Source of the DNA: SCGC-AG-212-J23 sp035762345
GTDB lineage: Bacteria > Pseudomonadota > Gammaproteobacteria > Burkholderiales > SG8-39
Direction of reading: 5' to 3'
DNA length: 64,000 nt
NCBI GenBank assembly: GCA_035762345.1
Contig: DASTPE010000131.1
Coordinates: 9,934-73,933 of the forward strand
Part shown: one piece after another, positions 8,253-15,931 of the stretch
Layout of the letters: each line of letters starts with the position of its first letter
Position numbering within the stretch: position 1 is the stretch's first letter
The notes under the pieces: model-generated
The model's input: only the letters and a program-made list of their open reading frames with translations
Told to the model about the DNA's origin: nothing
Database searches by the model: none
Program-made: the position numbers and the translations under genes

Positions 8253-8392
8253 GAGCTGACCCGGGTTTCCCGGACACGGTAATTAAGAGACACCGTGCCG
8301 ACTTTCAAAGTCCACCGGGCTCACATAGCCGAGCGCCTGGTGCAGACGGCGCCGGTTATAAACCAGCTCGATGTAATCAAGTTCCGCTTGGA
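8252..8392 (-). mobile_element. IS3-family insertion sequence remnant (right end)
   Basis: TGAGCTGACCCGGGTTTCCC at 8252-8271 looks like an IS3-type terminal inverted repeat. Minus-strand translation ending at TAA 8283-8285 gives the last ~36 residues of an OrfB transposase, with YIELVYNRRRLHQALGY followed by SPVDFE, the highly conserved C-terminal segment of IS3 DDE transposases. The catalytic DDE domain and the left end are absent, so the element is dead. It joins phoX-derived sequence near 8385-8405 and appears inserted in the half palindrome. Confidence 0.8.
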
Positions 8393-8794
8393 TATGTTCG
8401 CGCTCGCCGGCGAAGACAAGGGCTTCGGAAGCCCCGACGGCCTGTGGTTCGATCCGCGCGGCGTGCTCTGGATCGAGACGGATGTTTCCACCAGCGCGCT
8501 GAACCAGGGCCCCTACGCGAAGATCGCCAACAGCCGGATGCTCGCTGCCGCCACCGGTGAGATCCGCCGCTTCCTCACCGGGGCTGCCCGCTGCGAGATC
8601 ACCGGCGCGACCACGTCGCCCGATGGCCGGAGCCTCTTCCTCAATATCCAGACCCCGGCGAGCCTGCGAGCGAACGCAGCAACCCTGACGCGCCGCACGC
8701 CGTCTCCAACCGGCCGGATTTCCGCTCCGATGGCCGCCCAAGGGCAGCTACGGTGGTAGTGCAACGCAGTGACAGGGGTCCGGTCGGCACTTGA
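8393..8794 (+). pseudogene. PhoX-family phosphatase, C-terminal remnant with frameshift
   Basis: The plus strand encodes GSPDGLWFDPRGVLWIETD, then RRFLTGAARCEITG and TTSPDGRSLFLNIQ, the C-terminal region of PhoX (DUF839) calcium-dependent alkaline phosphatases. After about position 8650 the frame changes: the canonical ending (SNRPDF, then GRPRAATVVVQRSDRGPVGT) is read in a different frame to TGA 8792-8794. The N-terminal ~80% is missing, replaced by the IS3 remnant. It is therefore both truncated and frameshifted. Intact PhoX is a Tat-exported phosphatase used under phosphate limitation; this copy cannot be active. Confidence 0.82.
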
Positions 8795-8799
8795 GCGGT

Positions 8800-8813
8800 G
8801 CATCAATTGATGC
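8800..8813. promoter_or_regulatory. Perfect palindrome upstream of porin promoter
   Basis: GCATCAATTGATGC is a perfect 14-bp palindrome located 51 bases upstream of the candidate -10 box of the porin gene. Size and symmetry fit a dimeric repressor or activator site. No matching regulator gene is seen in the window. Confidence 0.4.
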
Positions 8814-8837
8814 GAAAAAACAACACAAATTAGGGGC

Positions 8838-8870
8838 TTGTGATGGATTCCCCATGACTTTCCCTATAAT
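8838..8870 (+). promoter_or_regulatory. Candidate sigma70 promoter of porin gene
   Basis: A consensus -10 hexamer TATAAT lies at 8865-8870. The best -35-like hexamer, TTGTGA at 8838-8843, is 21 bases away, longer than the optimum, so an activator may be needed or another -35 is used. The leader to the porin ATG is about 55-60 bases. Confidence 0.45.
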
Positions 8871-8933
8871 CCGTCGCGCCCCGGGGCTACTTGACCGGGT
8901 TTCCAACGGATCACGAACAAACGAAGGGGACTT

Positions 8934-10055
8934 ATGAAGCACCAAAAAACTCAGTTGGCAGCAGCGGTAGGCGCCGCGATGTTGGTGGGCGCCGGCGCGG
9001 TTCAAGCGCAGCAGCCCACGACAGTCCAAAGTGGCCAGAACCTGCAAATCCAGTTGTACGGGCAAGTCAACCGGGCGTTGATGTTTGCCGACGACGGCTT
9101 TCAGAGCAAGACGTTCTTCGTCGACGGCGAGCCGAGCGGCACGCGCTTCGGCATCATGGGCTCGGCGCAAGTCGCGCCCGGGCTGCGCGCGGGCGCGCGG
9201 TTCGAAGTGGAGTATCAATCGAACTCGTCCGACTCCGTCAGCATGACCGCCCCGACCAATAACCCGGGCGTAGCCGAGCGCTGGTTCGATGTCTTCGTCG
9301 AAGGCGGCTGGGGCCGGATTAATCTCGGCCAGGGCTCCGGCGCGGCCGACGACGCCTCGACTATCGATCTCTCCGGCACCGGCCTCGCCAACGGCGTGTG
9401 CGTGTGCGACTGGGGCGGCTCGCTGCTCTGGCGCACCGCGTCTGGCGGTACCGTTGGTGGCCGCACCCTCGGCACCACGCACAATAACTTCGACTTCGAG
9501 AGCCGCTACGACCGCGTGATGTACACGACGCCGGTCTTCGGCGGGTTCCGGGCACAAGTCGGTACCGGCCAAAAGTCCGCCAATGGTGAAGTGAACGAAG
9601 CCTCGATCTGGTGGAGCGGCAAGCTCGCGGGCGAGCTCCAGGCCGCGATCGGCTATTCGGAGGAGAAGACCAACACTGTTCCGGGAGGCGACAATAACGA
9701 GACCATTGGCGGCTCGATCTCCTGGCTGCATACCTCGGGCTTGAACCTGACGTTCGCTTATACCGAGGCCAAGGGTGTCATTCCAGGTGGCGTAACGGGC
9801 ACGCACATGTGGGGCAAGGTTGGCTACAAGTGGGGCAACCACGCCATTGCAGTGAGCTATGGCCAGATGAACGATCAATTCGCGGACGGGGATGAAGGCG
9901 ATGCGATCGGTATCGGCTACGTGTGGAACCCGATCCGTTGGGCCGAGTTCTACGTCGGCCTGCACCAGTACACGCTGGATGCAAGAGTCGCGGGTACAAC
10001 CGTGAGTGCCGAGGACATCCAAGTCGCAGCTATCGGCACCCGCATCCGGTTCTAA
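8934..10055 (+). CDS. Outer-membrane general porin
   Basis: 373 residues: signal peptide ending in AVQAQ (about residue 25), then a 16-strand-type barrel sequence starting LQIQLYGQVNRALMF and ending ...GTRIRF with a terminal Phe, the Bam recognition signature. The layout matches the trimeric porins of betaproteobacteria (Porin_4 / OmpC-like). A GAAGGGGA ribosome site lies just upstream. It is followed three bases later by a small lipoprotein gene and then a strong terminator, so the two form one transcript. It should allow passive diffusion of small hydrophilic solutes; selectivity is not readable. Confidence 0.92.
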   Translation: MKHQKTQLAAAVGAAMLVGAGAVQAQQPTTVQSGQNLQIQLYGQVNRALMFADDGFQSKTFFVDGEPSGTRFGIMGSAQVAPGLRAGARFEVEYQSNSSDSVSMTAPTNNPGVAERWFDVFVEGGWGRINLGQGSGAADDASTIDLSGTGLANGVCVCDWGGSLLWRTASGGTVGGRTLGTTHNNFDFESRYDRVMYTTPVFGGFRAQVGTGQKSANGEVNEASIWWSGKLAGELQAAIGYSEEKTNTVPGGDNNETIGGSISWLHTSGLNLTFAYTEAKGVIPGGVTGTHMWGKVGYKWGNHAIAVSYGQMNDQFADGDEGDAIGIGYVWNPIRWAEFYVGLHQYTLDARVAGTTVSAEDIQVAAIGTRIRF

Positions 10056-10058
10056 GGC

Positions 10059-10442
10059 ATGAAGGCAAGGTTTATCGCTGTAGCCGTCGTCGCAGCCGGC
10101 CTTGCCGGCTGCGCGGCGAGCCCCTCAGGGACGACGCCGCCGGGACCGGCCTACGAGCGCGAAATGCGCGAGGGCCGGCCAGGACTCTTCGGCGATCTGA
10201 CCTGGGACATTGATCTAAGCGGAAAGAACAAGGCTGCGCAGCAGGCTGCTCCGCAAGCAGGCGCGGCGCCCCAGCAAGCCGCCGCGCCTGCTGGTGCCGC
10301 TGCAGCCGCGAGCATTCCGCCGATGACCGCTGCCGAGCAGGAAGAGTTCAAGAAGTGGCGTGAATCGGCCAGCAGCTCGGAGCGCCAGGAGTTCGAAGAG
10401 TGGCGCGCCTGGCAGGAGTGGAAGCGCAAGAACCCGAAATAA
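10059..10442 (+). CDS. Small Ala/Gln-rich lipoprotein
   Basis: 127 residues with a type II signal peptide and lipobox LAGC (Cys at ~18). The mature protein has a low-complexity Ala/Gln/Pro middle (repeated QQAAPQAGAA) and a charged, Trp-rich helical end (EFKKWRESASSSERQEFEEW). It starts three bases after the porin stop and shares its terminator. Function unknown; a porin-associated or peptidoglycan-proximal role is only a guess from context. Confidence 0.72.
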   Translation: MKARFIAVAVVAAGLAGCAASPSGTTPPGPAYEREMREGRPGLFGDLTWDIDLSGKNKAAQQAAPQAGAAPQQAAAPAGAAAAASIPPMTAAEQEEFKKWRESASSSERQEFEEWRAWQEWKRKNPK

Positions 10443-10463
10443 CGCTCAGGGAGCAGTAACTTG

Positions 10464-10496
10464 AGGGGTCGGAGCCATCGCTTCGACCCCTTTTTG
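10464..10496. terminator. Intrinsic terminator after porin-lipoprotein operon
   Basis: A 12-bp stem (AGGGGTCGGAGC with GCTTCGACCCCT, one G-T wobble) and loop CATC, followed by TTTTTGTTT. It separates the porin operon from the convergent hydrolase gene whose stop is at 10500. Confidence 0.9.
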
Positions 10497-10499
10497 TTT

Positions 10500-11189
10500 C
10501 TAGTGCTGCAGGAGCTCTGCCACGCGCGCGGGCATGAGGATCATCGCGTCGTGTCCGGTCTGCAATTCGAAGAATCTCCAGGATGGATCGTTGCGGTACT
10601 TCGCGGCGAACTGATCGAACGAGCCGGTGGCGGGCGATGAGCAGTAGATGAAGGTTTTCGGGATGCTTTGCCCCTTTCCGGAAAGCTTTATTTTTTGCGA
10701 CATCGTCCGGTAGGGATGCCGCACTTCGCGCGGCTTGATGAAGTCGATCTGCTCCCGCCTTGAATGCCCCCAAAGCGAGAGCGGCGGCGGGGTGATGCTG
10801 CCCACGCTTTGGCCCTCCTCGCGCATGCGCGCGGCGCGCTCGGGCACCACGTAGTCGAGCGTACACTTGCCGTCGTCGGGAACGAACGCGTCCAGGTAGA
10901 CGAGGCGCGCGATGCGTTCGGGCGCGCGTTCGGCAACGCCGGTAACCACCATGCCGCCATAGCTGTGGCCGACGAGCACCACGTCGCGCAGATCTTCCAT
11001 TTCGAGCAGCGAAACGATGTCGGCAATATGCGTGTCGAGATCGATGTCCGACCGTGCGAGGTGCTTGCGCTCGCCGAGGCCGGTCAACGAAGGGGCATGG
11101 ACTCGATGGCCCGACTTCTCGAGAAGATCGCGCACGAAACGCCAGCACCAGCCGCCGTGCCACGCGCCGTGAACGAGAACGAAGGTCAC
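10500..11189 (-). CDS. Alpha/beta hydrolase
   Basis: 229 residues. The oxyanion segment is LVHGAWHGGWCW near the N-terminus, the nucleophile elbow GHSYGG gives Ser76, and the catalytic His is H213 in QTGHDAM. Layout and length match the pyrethroid hydrolase/salicylate esterase-like esterases starting MTFVLVHGAWHG. Its ATG overlaps the TGA of the upstream pqiB gene (ATGA at 11186-11189), so the two are translated together, although no functional link is known. No signal peptide, so cytoplasmic. Substrate unknown. Confidence 0.87.
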   Translation of the reverse strand: MTFVLVHGAWHGGWCWRFVRDLLEKSGHRVHAPSLTGLGERKHLARSDIDLDTHIADIVSLLEMEDLRDVVLVGHSYGGMVVTGVAERAPERIARLVYLDAFVPDDGKCTLDYVVPERAARMREEGQSVGSITPPPLSLWGHSRREQIDFIKPREVRHPYRTMSQKIKLSGKGQSIPKTFIYCSSPATGSFDQFAAKYRNDPSWRFFELQTGHDAMILMPARVAELLQH

Positions 11190-12055
11190 TTTTCCGCGAG
11201 CGGAATCTTAGGCGACCAGTTTAACCATTCGTCCTTCGCCTTGTCGTGCAGGAAGAAAACGGTGCCCGCCTGCGCGCGCGGCGCCTTCTCGCTCGGGGTC
11301 GCGAATTCGATCGCGCCGGTGAAAAGCGTGCGCAGCGACTCGAGCTCGAGCTCGATGCCCTTCAGGATGCTGCCGGTCGCATGCACGGCGCTCGTGTTCC
11401 AGAACACGGAGCCCGCGCGCACCAACGGCGCGTAGCGGCTGTAGATCAGGATGTGGATGTCCGCCGAGGCGGAGTTGGGCGCAAGGTCGAGCCGTTGCAC
11501 CAGGCCGACCTCAACGCCGCGATAGTTTACGGGGGTGTTGACCCGGACCCCGCCAGGGCGCTCGGCGCGCAGCACGAGCCGCAATCCCGGCACGCCGATG
11601 CCGACCGGCGCGGCGTCGAGGCCCGTGTGCTCGGTCTGGAGCTGCTCACCCTTGCCTGGCCGCACGTGGATCTCCGGCCCGCTCAGCACGGTCGACAGCC
11701 CGGTCACCTCGTTCAGGCTCAACTGCGGCCGCACGATCCAGAACAACGCGCCTTCGGATGCGAGCGGCGCCGATGACTTGCGCAGGCGCGCGCGCACGAG
11801 CGCCCGGTTTCGCTCGGGCGTCAGGCCGACGCCGATGACTTCGCCCACCTGCACGCCGCGATAGATGATCGGAGTCTGCCCCGCGCGCACGCCGCTCGCG
11901 TCGTCGAAGCGGATCGCGATCTCGGGCCCGAGCGTGCGCAGGTGCTGCCACACGAGATACACGGCGACTGCGAATGCCACCGCCGGCACCACCCACACCA
12001 GCCGGAACAGGCGCCGGCGACGGATTCTCGCCCGCGGCAGCTCTTCGCCGCTCAC
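11186..12055 (-). CDS. pqiB: PqiB-type MCE-domain intermembrane lipid transport protein
   Basis: 289 residues from a GTG that overlaps the pqiA stop (GTGA, 12052-12055). One N-terminal membrane helix (LFRLVWVVPAVAFAVAVYLV) anchors it in the inner membrane. Two MCE domains follow: one starts IAIRFDDASGVRAGQTPIIY, the other LVLRAERPGGVRVNTPVNY. E. coli PqiB has three MCE domains and about 546 residues, so this is a short form with two. PqiAB proteins form a periplasm-spanning tunnel for lipid traffic. No pqiC lipoprotein gene is adjacent; an alpha/beta hydrolase occupies the next position instead. Confidence 0.87.
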   Translation of the reverse strand: MSGEELPRARIRRRRLFRLVWVVPAVAFAVAVYLVWQHLRTLGPEIAIRFDDASGVRAGQTPIIYRGVQVGEVIGVGLTPERNRALVRARLRKSSAPLASEGALFWIVRPQLSLNEVTGLSTVLSGPEIHVRPGKGEQLQTEHTGLDAAPVGIGVPGLRLVLRAERPGGVRVNTPVNYRGVEVGLVQRLDLAPNSASADIHILIYSRYAPLVRAGSVFWNTSAVHATGSILKGIELELESLRTLFTGAIEFATPSEKAPRAQAGTVFFLHDKAKDEWLNWSPKIPLAEK

Positions 12056-12660
12056 CGCCGCTCCCAGATGAGCTTCGGGTCGAACGCCGCCGAAGCGAGC
12101 ATTGTCAGCACCACCATCGCGGTGAAAGCGAGCAAACCGGGACCGGGGATGACCTTCGCCCAGCTGGAGAGCTTCACCAGCGCGACCAGCACGGCGAGCA
12201 GGAACACGTCGAGCATCGCCCACGGGCCGATCGCGTCGATGAACTTGTAGAGCCATGTGCGCTCGCGCAGATGCCGGCTCCAGCCCATGCGCGCCGTCAG
12301 CACGAGCGCGAAAAGGCCCGCGAGCTTCACCAGCGGAATCACCATGCTCGCCAGAAACACAATCACCGCCACCGCCCACTCGTTGTGCGTCATGAGCGTT
12401 ACCACGCCATCCCACACGGTGCTCTCGGAATAGGAGCCGTGCAGATGCATCTTCAGAATGGGATAGACGTTGGCGGGCACGTAGAGCACCAGCGCGGCCA
12501 GCGACAGCGCAGCGACCACCTCGAGCCGGCCGCGGCTCGAGCTGGCCGTGATGAACGAGCCGCACCGGGTGCATTCGGCAGCGGCGCCGGGCGGCAGCCG
12601 GTCCATCGCCTGAACTAGGCCGCAGGTATTGCAGGAGACTACGGTCGCTGGGGCCATCAT
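12052..12660 (-). CDS. pqiA: PqiA-type integral membrane protein
   Basis: About 202 residues from the ATG at 12660 (an upstream in-frame ATG at 12702 is possible but would leave 14 bases to the divergent GST start). Two zinc-ribbon CxxC pairs, CNTC and CTRC, lie at the cytoplasmic N-terminus, followed by four predicted membrane helices (for example VVAALSLAALVLYVPANVYP). E. coli PqiA has two such modules in ~417 residues; this protein has one. It is coupled to the MCE protein through a GTGA overlap and probably forms the membrane partner of the lipid-transport system. Confidence 0.87.
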   Translation of the reverse strand: MMAPATVVSCNTCGLVQAMDRLPPGAAAECTRCGSFITASSSRGRLEVVAALSLAALVLYVPANVYPILKMHLHGSYSESTVWDGVVTLMTHNEWAVAVIVFLASMVIPLVKLAGLFALVLTARMGWSRHLRERTWLYKFIDAIGPWAMLDVFLLAVLVALVKLSSWAKVIPGPGLLAFTAMVVLTMLASAAFDPKLIWERR

Positions 12661-12716
12661 GATTGCTGTGCAAACGGCATGCCCGCCCAGACGTGCGCTC
12701 ATGTACCTTTCGGAGC

Positions 12717-13361
12717 ATGCGCTACGAGCTCTGTTACTGGCCCTCCATCCAGGGGCGCGGCGAGTTCGTTCGGCTCGCGCTCGAGGATGCCGGTGCGCCC
12801 TACATCAACAAGGACCCTGCCGACGAGCCAAGGGTGTTCGCGCCGCCTTATCTCAAAGCCGGGAAGCTCGTCATCCCGCAGACCGCGAATATCCTTCTGT
12901 ATCTTGGACCCCGCCTGCGCCTGGGCCTCGCCCCGAAGAGCGAAGCCGGCCGCCTGCGGCTCCATGGCCTGCAGCTCACTATCGCCGACTGGTTGGCCGA
13001 GGTGCACGACACTCACCACCCGATCGCCTCTGGCCTCTATTACGAGGCGCAGAAACCCGAGGCGCTGCGGCGCGCACGCATCTTCCTCGCCGAGCGGCTG
13101 CCTAAGTTCATGCGCTACTTCCAGCGCGCGGTAGACGAGCGCTTCTCGTATGTGCACCTTTCGCTATTCCAGATGATCGAGGGACTGCGCTACGCGTTTC
13201 CGAAAGCGATGGCAAGAGTCGAGAAGAAACATAAAGGGCTGGTGAAATTACACGACCGGGTCGCAGCGCGGCCGCGCATCGCCGCGTATCTCTCTTCGAA
13301 ACGGCGCGTCGCGTTCAATCAGTACGGAATCTTTCGCCGGTATCCCGAGCTCGATGACTGA
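12717..13361 (+). CDS. Glutathione S-transferase family protein
   Basis: 214 residues, beginning MRYELCYWPSIQGRGEFVRL, the pattern of sigma/alpha-like GSTs where a Tyr near the N-terminus activates glutathione. The cis-Pro loop reads LVIPQTANILLYL. The C-terminal helical domain includes LTIADWLAEVHDTHHP. An in-frame start further upstream is unlikely because the homologous fold begins at this Met. It is divergent from pqiA. Substrate unknown. Confidence 0.85.
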   Translation: MRYELCYWPSIQGRGEFVRLALEDAGAPYINKDPADEPRVFAPPYLKAGKLVIPQTANILLYLGPRLRLGLAPKSEAGRLRLHGLQLTIADWLAEVHDTHHPIASGLYYEAQKPEALRRARIFLAERLPKFMRYFQRAVDERFSYVHLSLFQMIEGLRYAFPKAMARVEKKHKGLVKLHDRVAARPRIAAYLSSKRRVAFNQYGIFRRYPELDD

Positions 13362-13371
13362 CGCCGCGGGA

Positions 13372-13947
13372 CTACGCCGAGTGAAAGCCAATCCGGCGCT
13401 TCGGCGGATCGGGTGGAGGCTGGAGCAGTGGGAGCAGTTTCCGGTAGATGTCGCGTAAAGCGGAGTCATGCTGCAGCAAGGTCGCGTCGATTTCGGCGAG
13501 CCGCTGGAGGATCGCGCTATTGGCTGCCACCTGCTCGCGCAGTCGGATGAACGCCCGGATAACGAAAACGCTCATTTCGGTTGCACGGCTACTGCCCAGC
13601 ACGTTAGCCGCCATCAGCACGCCGTGCTCGGTGAACACCCACGGCTTGTGCCGGGGGTCTCGATGCTTCTGGGAACCGGTCGCAATTTGCGACCGGTTCT
13701 CATTATTGTCTTGTGAATCAACTAGTTCTGACGCGGAGAGGTTGTTCTGCGATTTCAGACCGGCAAGTTCCGCGGGTGTCAATTGAAATGCGAACTCTTG
13801 CGGGAAGCGCGCGCGGTTACGCTTTACTGCCTCGTTCAACCGTTTCGTTGGCACGCCATACAGTTTGGCCAAGTCAGCGTCGACCACAACGCGTCGCCCG
13901 CGGATTCTGATTATTCGCGGTGCCTGTTCCCCATGGTCCTCCCCCAT
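13372..13947 (-). CDS. ORF6N domain-containing DNA-binding protein
   Basis: About 191 residues from the ATG at 13947. Residues 10-100 match the ORF6N domain: IIRIRGRRVVVDADLAKLYG, then TKRLNEAVKRNRARFP, then EFAFQLT, with the WVFTEHGVLMAANVL block after a Ser/Asn/Gln-rich linker. The C-terminal half is helical. ORF6N proteins occur in phages as antirepressor-like factors and also as stand-alone chromosomal genes, as here. It is divergent from the thioesterase gene (37 bases apart). No neighbouring phage genes are present. Confidence 0.85.
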   Translation of the reverse strand: MGEDHGEQAPRIIRIRGRRVVVDADLAKLYGVPTKRLNEAVKRNRARFPQEFAFQLTPAELAGLKSQNNLSASELVDSQDNNENRSQIATGSQKHRDPRHKPWVFTEHGVLMAANVLGSSRATEMSVFVIRAFIRLREQVAANSAILQRLAEIDATLLQHDSALRDIYRKLLPLLQPPPDPPKRRIGFHSA

Positions 13948-13984
13948 ACCGGGAGCAACGCACCACAAGTCCGGAGGATGACCG

Positions 13985-14362
13985 ATGCAGCTTGAGTGGA
14001 ACAGCGGCCTGGTAAAGCATCTCGGCATCCGCTTCGTGCAGACGGAGAAGGACCGCATCGTGGCCGAGCTCGAGGTCCGGCCGGAGCTCCTCACCACGAC
14101 CGGCGCGCTGCACGGAGGCACGCTGATGGCGTTCGCCGACACGATCGGCGCTGCCGGAACGGTGGTAAACCTCGAGCCGGGGCAGAGCACCGCGACGCTC
14201 GAATCGAAGACTAATTTCTTCGCCGCCGCGTTCAAAGGCGTTGTGCGCGCGGAGTCGACACCGCTGCATAAGGGCAGGCGCACGCATGTCTGGCAAACCC
14301 GGATCACCGACTCGGGCGGAAAGCTTCTTTCGCTCACTATCCAAACCCAGGTGATCCTATAA
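13985..14362 (+). CDS. PaaI-family hotdog thioesterase
   Basis: 125 residues, a complete single hotdog domain. The motif TTGALHGGTLMAFADTIG carries the HGG turn and acidic catalytic residue (Asp in FADT) typical of PaaI/DUF4442-type acyl-CoA thioesterases; TATLESKTNFFAA is the second conserved block. A GGAGGATG ribosome site precedes the ATG. It is the first gene of a possible plus-strand series with the GDPD and rhomboid genes. Probably hydrolyses aromatic or medium-chain acyl-CoA in the cytoplasm; the substrate is not determined by sequence. Confidence 0.87.
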   Translation: MQLEWNSGLVKHLGIRFVQTEKDRIVAELEVRPELLTTTGALHGGTLMAFADTIGAAGTVVNLEPGQSTATLESKTNFFAAAFKGVVRAESTPLHKGRRTHVWQTRITDSGGKLLSLTIQTQVIL

Positions 14363-14379
14363 ACCAGGCTTTGCTGTTA

Positions 14380-15219
14380 ATGGTCTTGCTTTCTCAAAGC
14401 ACCCCAGCATTCGACCTCCAGGGCCATCGCGGCGCGCGCGGCCATGCGCCTGAGAACACGCTGCCGGGCTTCGAGCGCGCGCTCGTGATCGGCGTCGACA
14501 CGCTCGAGCTCGACGTCGGCGTGACGCGCGACGGCGTGGTCGTGATCCACCACGACCGCCGCCTGAATTCCGACCTCGCGCGCGACGCCGACGGCAGGTG
14601 GATTGCGGCGCCCGGGCCGACGATCCATTCGCTCACGTACGCGGAGCTCCAACGCTACGATGTGGGCCGCATACGACCGGGATCGGACTACGCGAAGCAG
14701 TTCGCAACTCAGACGCCGCTCGACGGCACGCGCATCCCGCGCCTTGCAGATCTCTTCGAGCTCGTGAAGGGCACGGCGGTGCGCTTCAACATCGAAACCA
14801 AGCTCTCGCCCGAGGCGCCCGACGAGACGCTCGCGCCGGAGCCCTTCGCGCGCGCGCTGCTCGCCGAGGTGCGCAAGGCGGGCCTCGAGCGACGCACCAC
14901 GATCCAGTCGTTCGACTTCCGTACGCTCGCGGTGGTGCAGCGTGAAGCCCCGCTCGTCAGCACTTCGTATCTCACTTCCGGAAAGAAGGGCGAGGCGGTG
15001 CCGAGAATGGTGCATGAGGCAAAAGGCGCGATCTGGTCGCCCGACTTCCGCGACCTCGATGCGCGCGCGCTGGCGGTGGCGCGCGCGCTCGGGGTTCAAG
15101 TCATTCCCTGGACGGTGAACAATCCCGCCGACATCGCCCGCGTGCTCGATATGAAGGTCGACGGCATCATCAGCGACTACCCGGATCGCGTGCGAGAAGC
15201 GCTGAAAGCGAGCCGCTAA
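14380..15219 (+). CDS. Glycerophosphodiester phosphodiesterase
   Basis: About 279 residues. The GDPD signature is complete: HRGARGHAPENTLPGF near the N-terminus (His general acid/base and Glu metal ligand), ELDVGVTRDGVVVIHHD (metal ligands and second His), FNIETK and, near the end, IPWTVNNPADIARVL and GIISDYP. The start may be ATG 14380 or TTG 14371; a short hydrophobic lead (MVLLSQSTPAF) could be a weak signal, but location is uncertain. The enzyme converts glycerophosphodiesters to glycerol-3-phosphate and an alcohol. Confidence 0.9.
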   Translation: MVLLSQSTPAFDLQGHRGARGHAPENTLPGFERALVIGVDTLELDVGVTRDGVVVIHHDRRLNSDLARDADGRWIAAPGPTIHSLTYAELQRYDVGRIRPGSDYAKQFATQTPLDGTRIPRLADLFELVKGTAVRFNIETKLSPEAPDETLAPEPFARALLAEVRKAGLERRTTIQSFDFRTLAVVQREAPLVSTSYLTSGKKGEAVPRMVHEAKGAIWSPDFRDLDARALAVARALGVQVIPWTVNNPADIARVLDMKVDGIISDYPDRVREALKASR

Positions 15220-15221
15220 CC

Positions 15222-15809
15222 TTGCCTCCTGTCACTCAGGCGCTGCTCGTCGCCAATATCGCGATATATCTGCTCAGCGGGCTGGGCGTGCTCTCGCTCG
15301 ACGAATTCGCGCTCTGGCCTCCGGGCGGGTTCGAGTCGCAGTTCGCGCCGTGGCAGCTTGTTACCTACGCTTTCCTGCACGGTGGCTTCGCGCATATTTT
15401 CTTCAACATGCTGGGCCTCTACATGTTCGGCTCCGAGGTCGAGCGGCTTTTTGGCTCGCGCTTTTTTCTCCTGTACTACTTCGGTTGCGTGGTCACCGCG
15501 GCGCTTACGCATCTTGCGGTCACGGGCTGGATGGGCGCCCCGCCCTACCCCACGGTCGGCGCCTCCGGCGGCATCTATGGTCTGCTGCTCGCGTTCGGCG
15601 TCTACTTCCCGCACCGCCGGGTGCTGCTCCTGTTTCCGCCGATCCCGCTGCCGGCGCGCGTTTTCGTGATCCTCTTCGCCGCGCTCGAGCTGGTGTTCGG
15701 CGTGACCGGCACCGCGGCCGGCGTGGCGCACTTCGCGCACCTCGGTGGCATGATCGGCGGCTGGCTGATGATCCAGTACCGTCGCGGCGGCTTCCCTTTC
15801 AAAACCTGA
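15222..15809 (+). CDS. Rhomboid-family intramembrane serine protease
   Basis: 195 residues, six predicted membrane helices. The catalytic dyad is visible: S115 in GASGG and H173 in FAHLGG, with the HxxxN motif of helix 2 at H58-N62 (HIFFN). The start is TTG 15222, two bases after the GDPD stop, since no ATG is available near the helix-1 start. Rhomboids cleave single-pass membrane proteins inside the bilayer; the substrate here is unknown. The TGA stop at 15807-15809 shares its last base with a palindromic repeat. Confidence 0.9.
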   Translation: MPPVTQALLVANIAIYLLSGLGVLSLDEFALWPPGGFESQFAPWQLVTYAFLHGGFAHIFFNMLGLYMFGSEVERLFGSRFFLLYYFGCVVTAALTHLAVTGWMGAPPYPTVGASGGIYGLLLAFGVYFPHRRVLLLFPPIPLPARVFVILFAALELVFGVTGTAAGVAHFAHLGGMIGGWLMIQYRRGGFPFKT

Positions 15810-15888
15810 ACCGAATTCGGGGTCAGGGTCGCAACTCGTTTTTTGCGTACGCGAAAACTGAATTTCGACCCTGACCCCGAATTCGGTT
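15809..15888. repeat. GGGGTCAGGGTC palindrome, copy B
   Basis: A 23-bp left arm at 15809-15831 (AACCGAATTCGGGGTCAGGG plus TCG) and its exact reverse complement at 15866-15888. The centre, TTTTTTGCGTACGCGAAAA, is copy A's centre in the opposite orientation. It directly follows the rhomboid stop and could terminate that transcript. Confidence 0.9.
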
Positions 15889-15931
15889 AGGGAACGAAAA
15901 GTGCTTCAAGGGCGCCTAAAAGGAGGCCCCG

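Noticed and set aside
8283..8741. A 152-residue minus-strand frame as a complete gene
   Set aside because: Only its last ~36 residues are transposase; the rest is antisense to the phoX remnant, so it is a fusion by chance.
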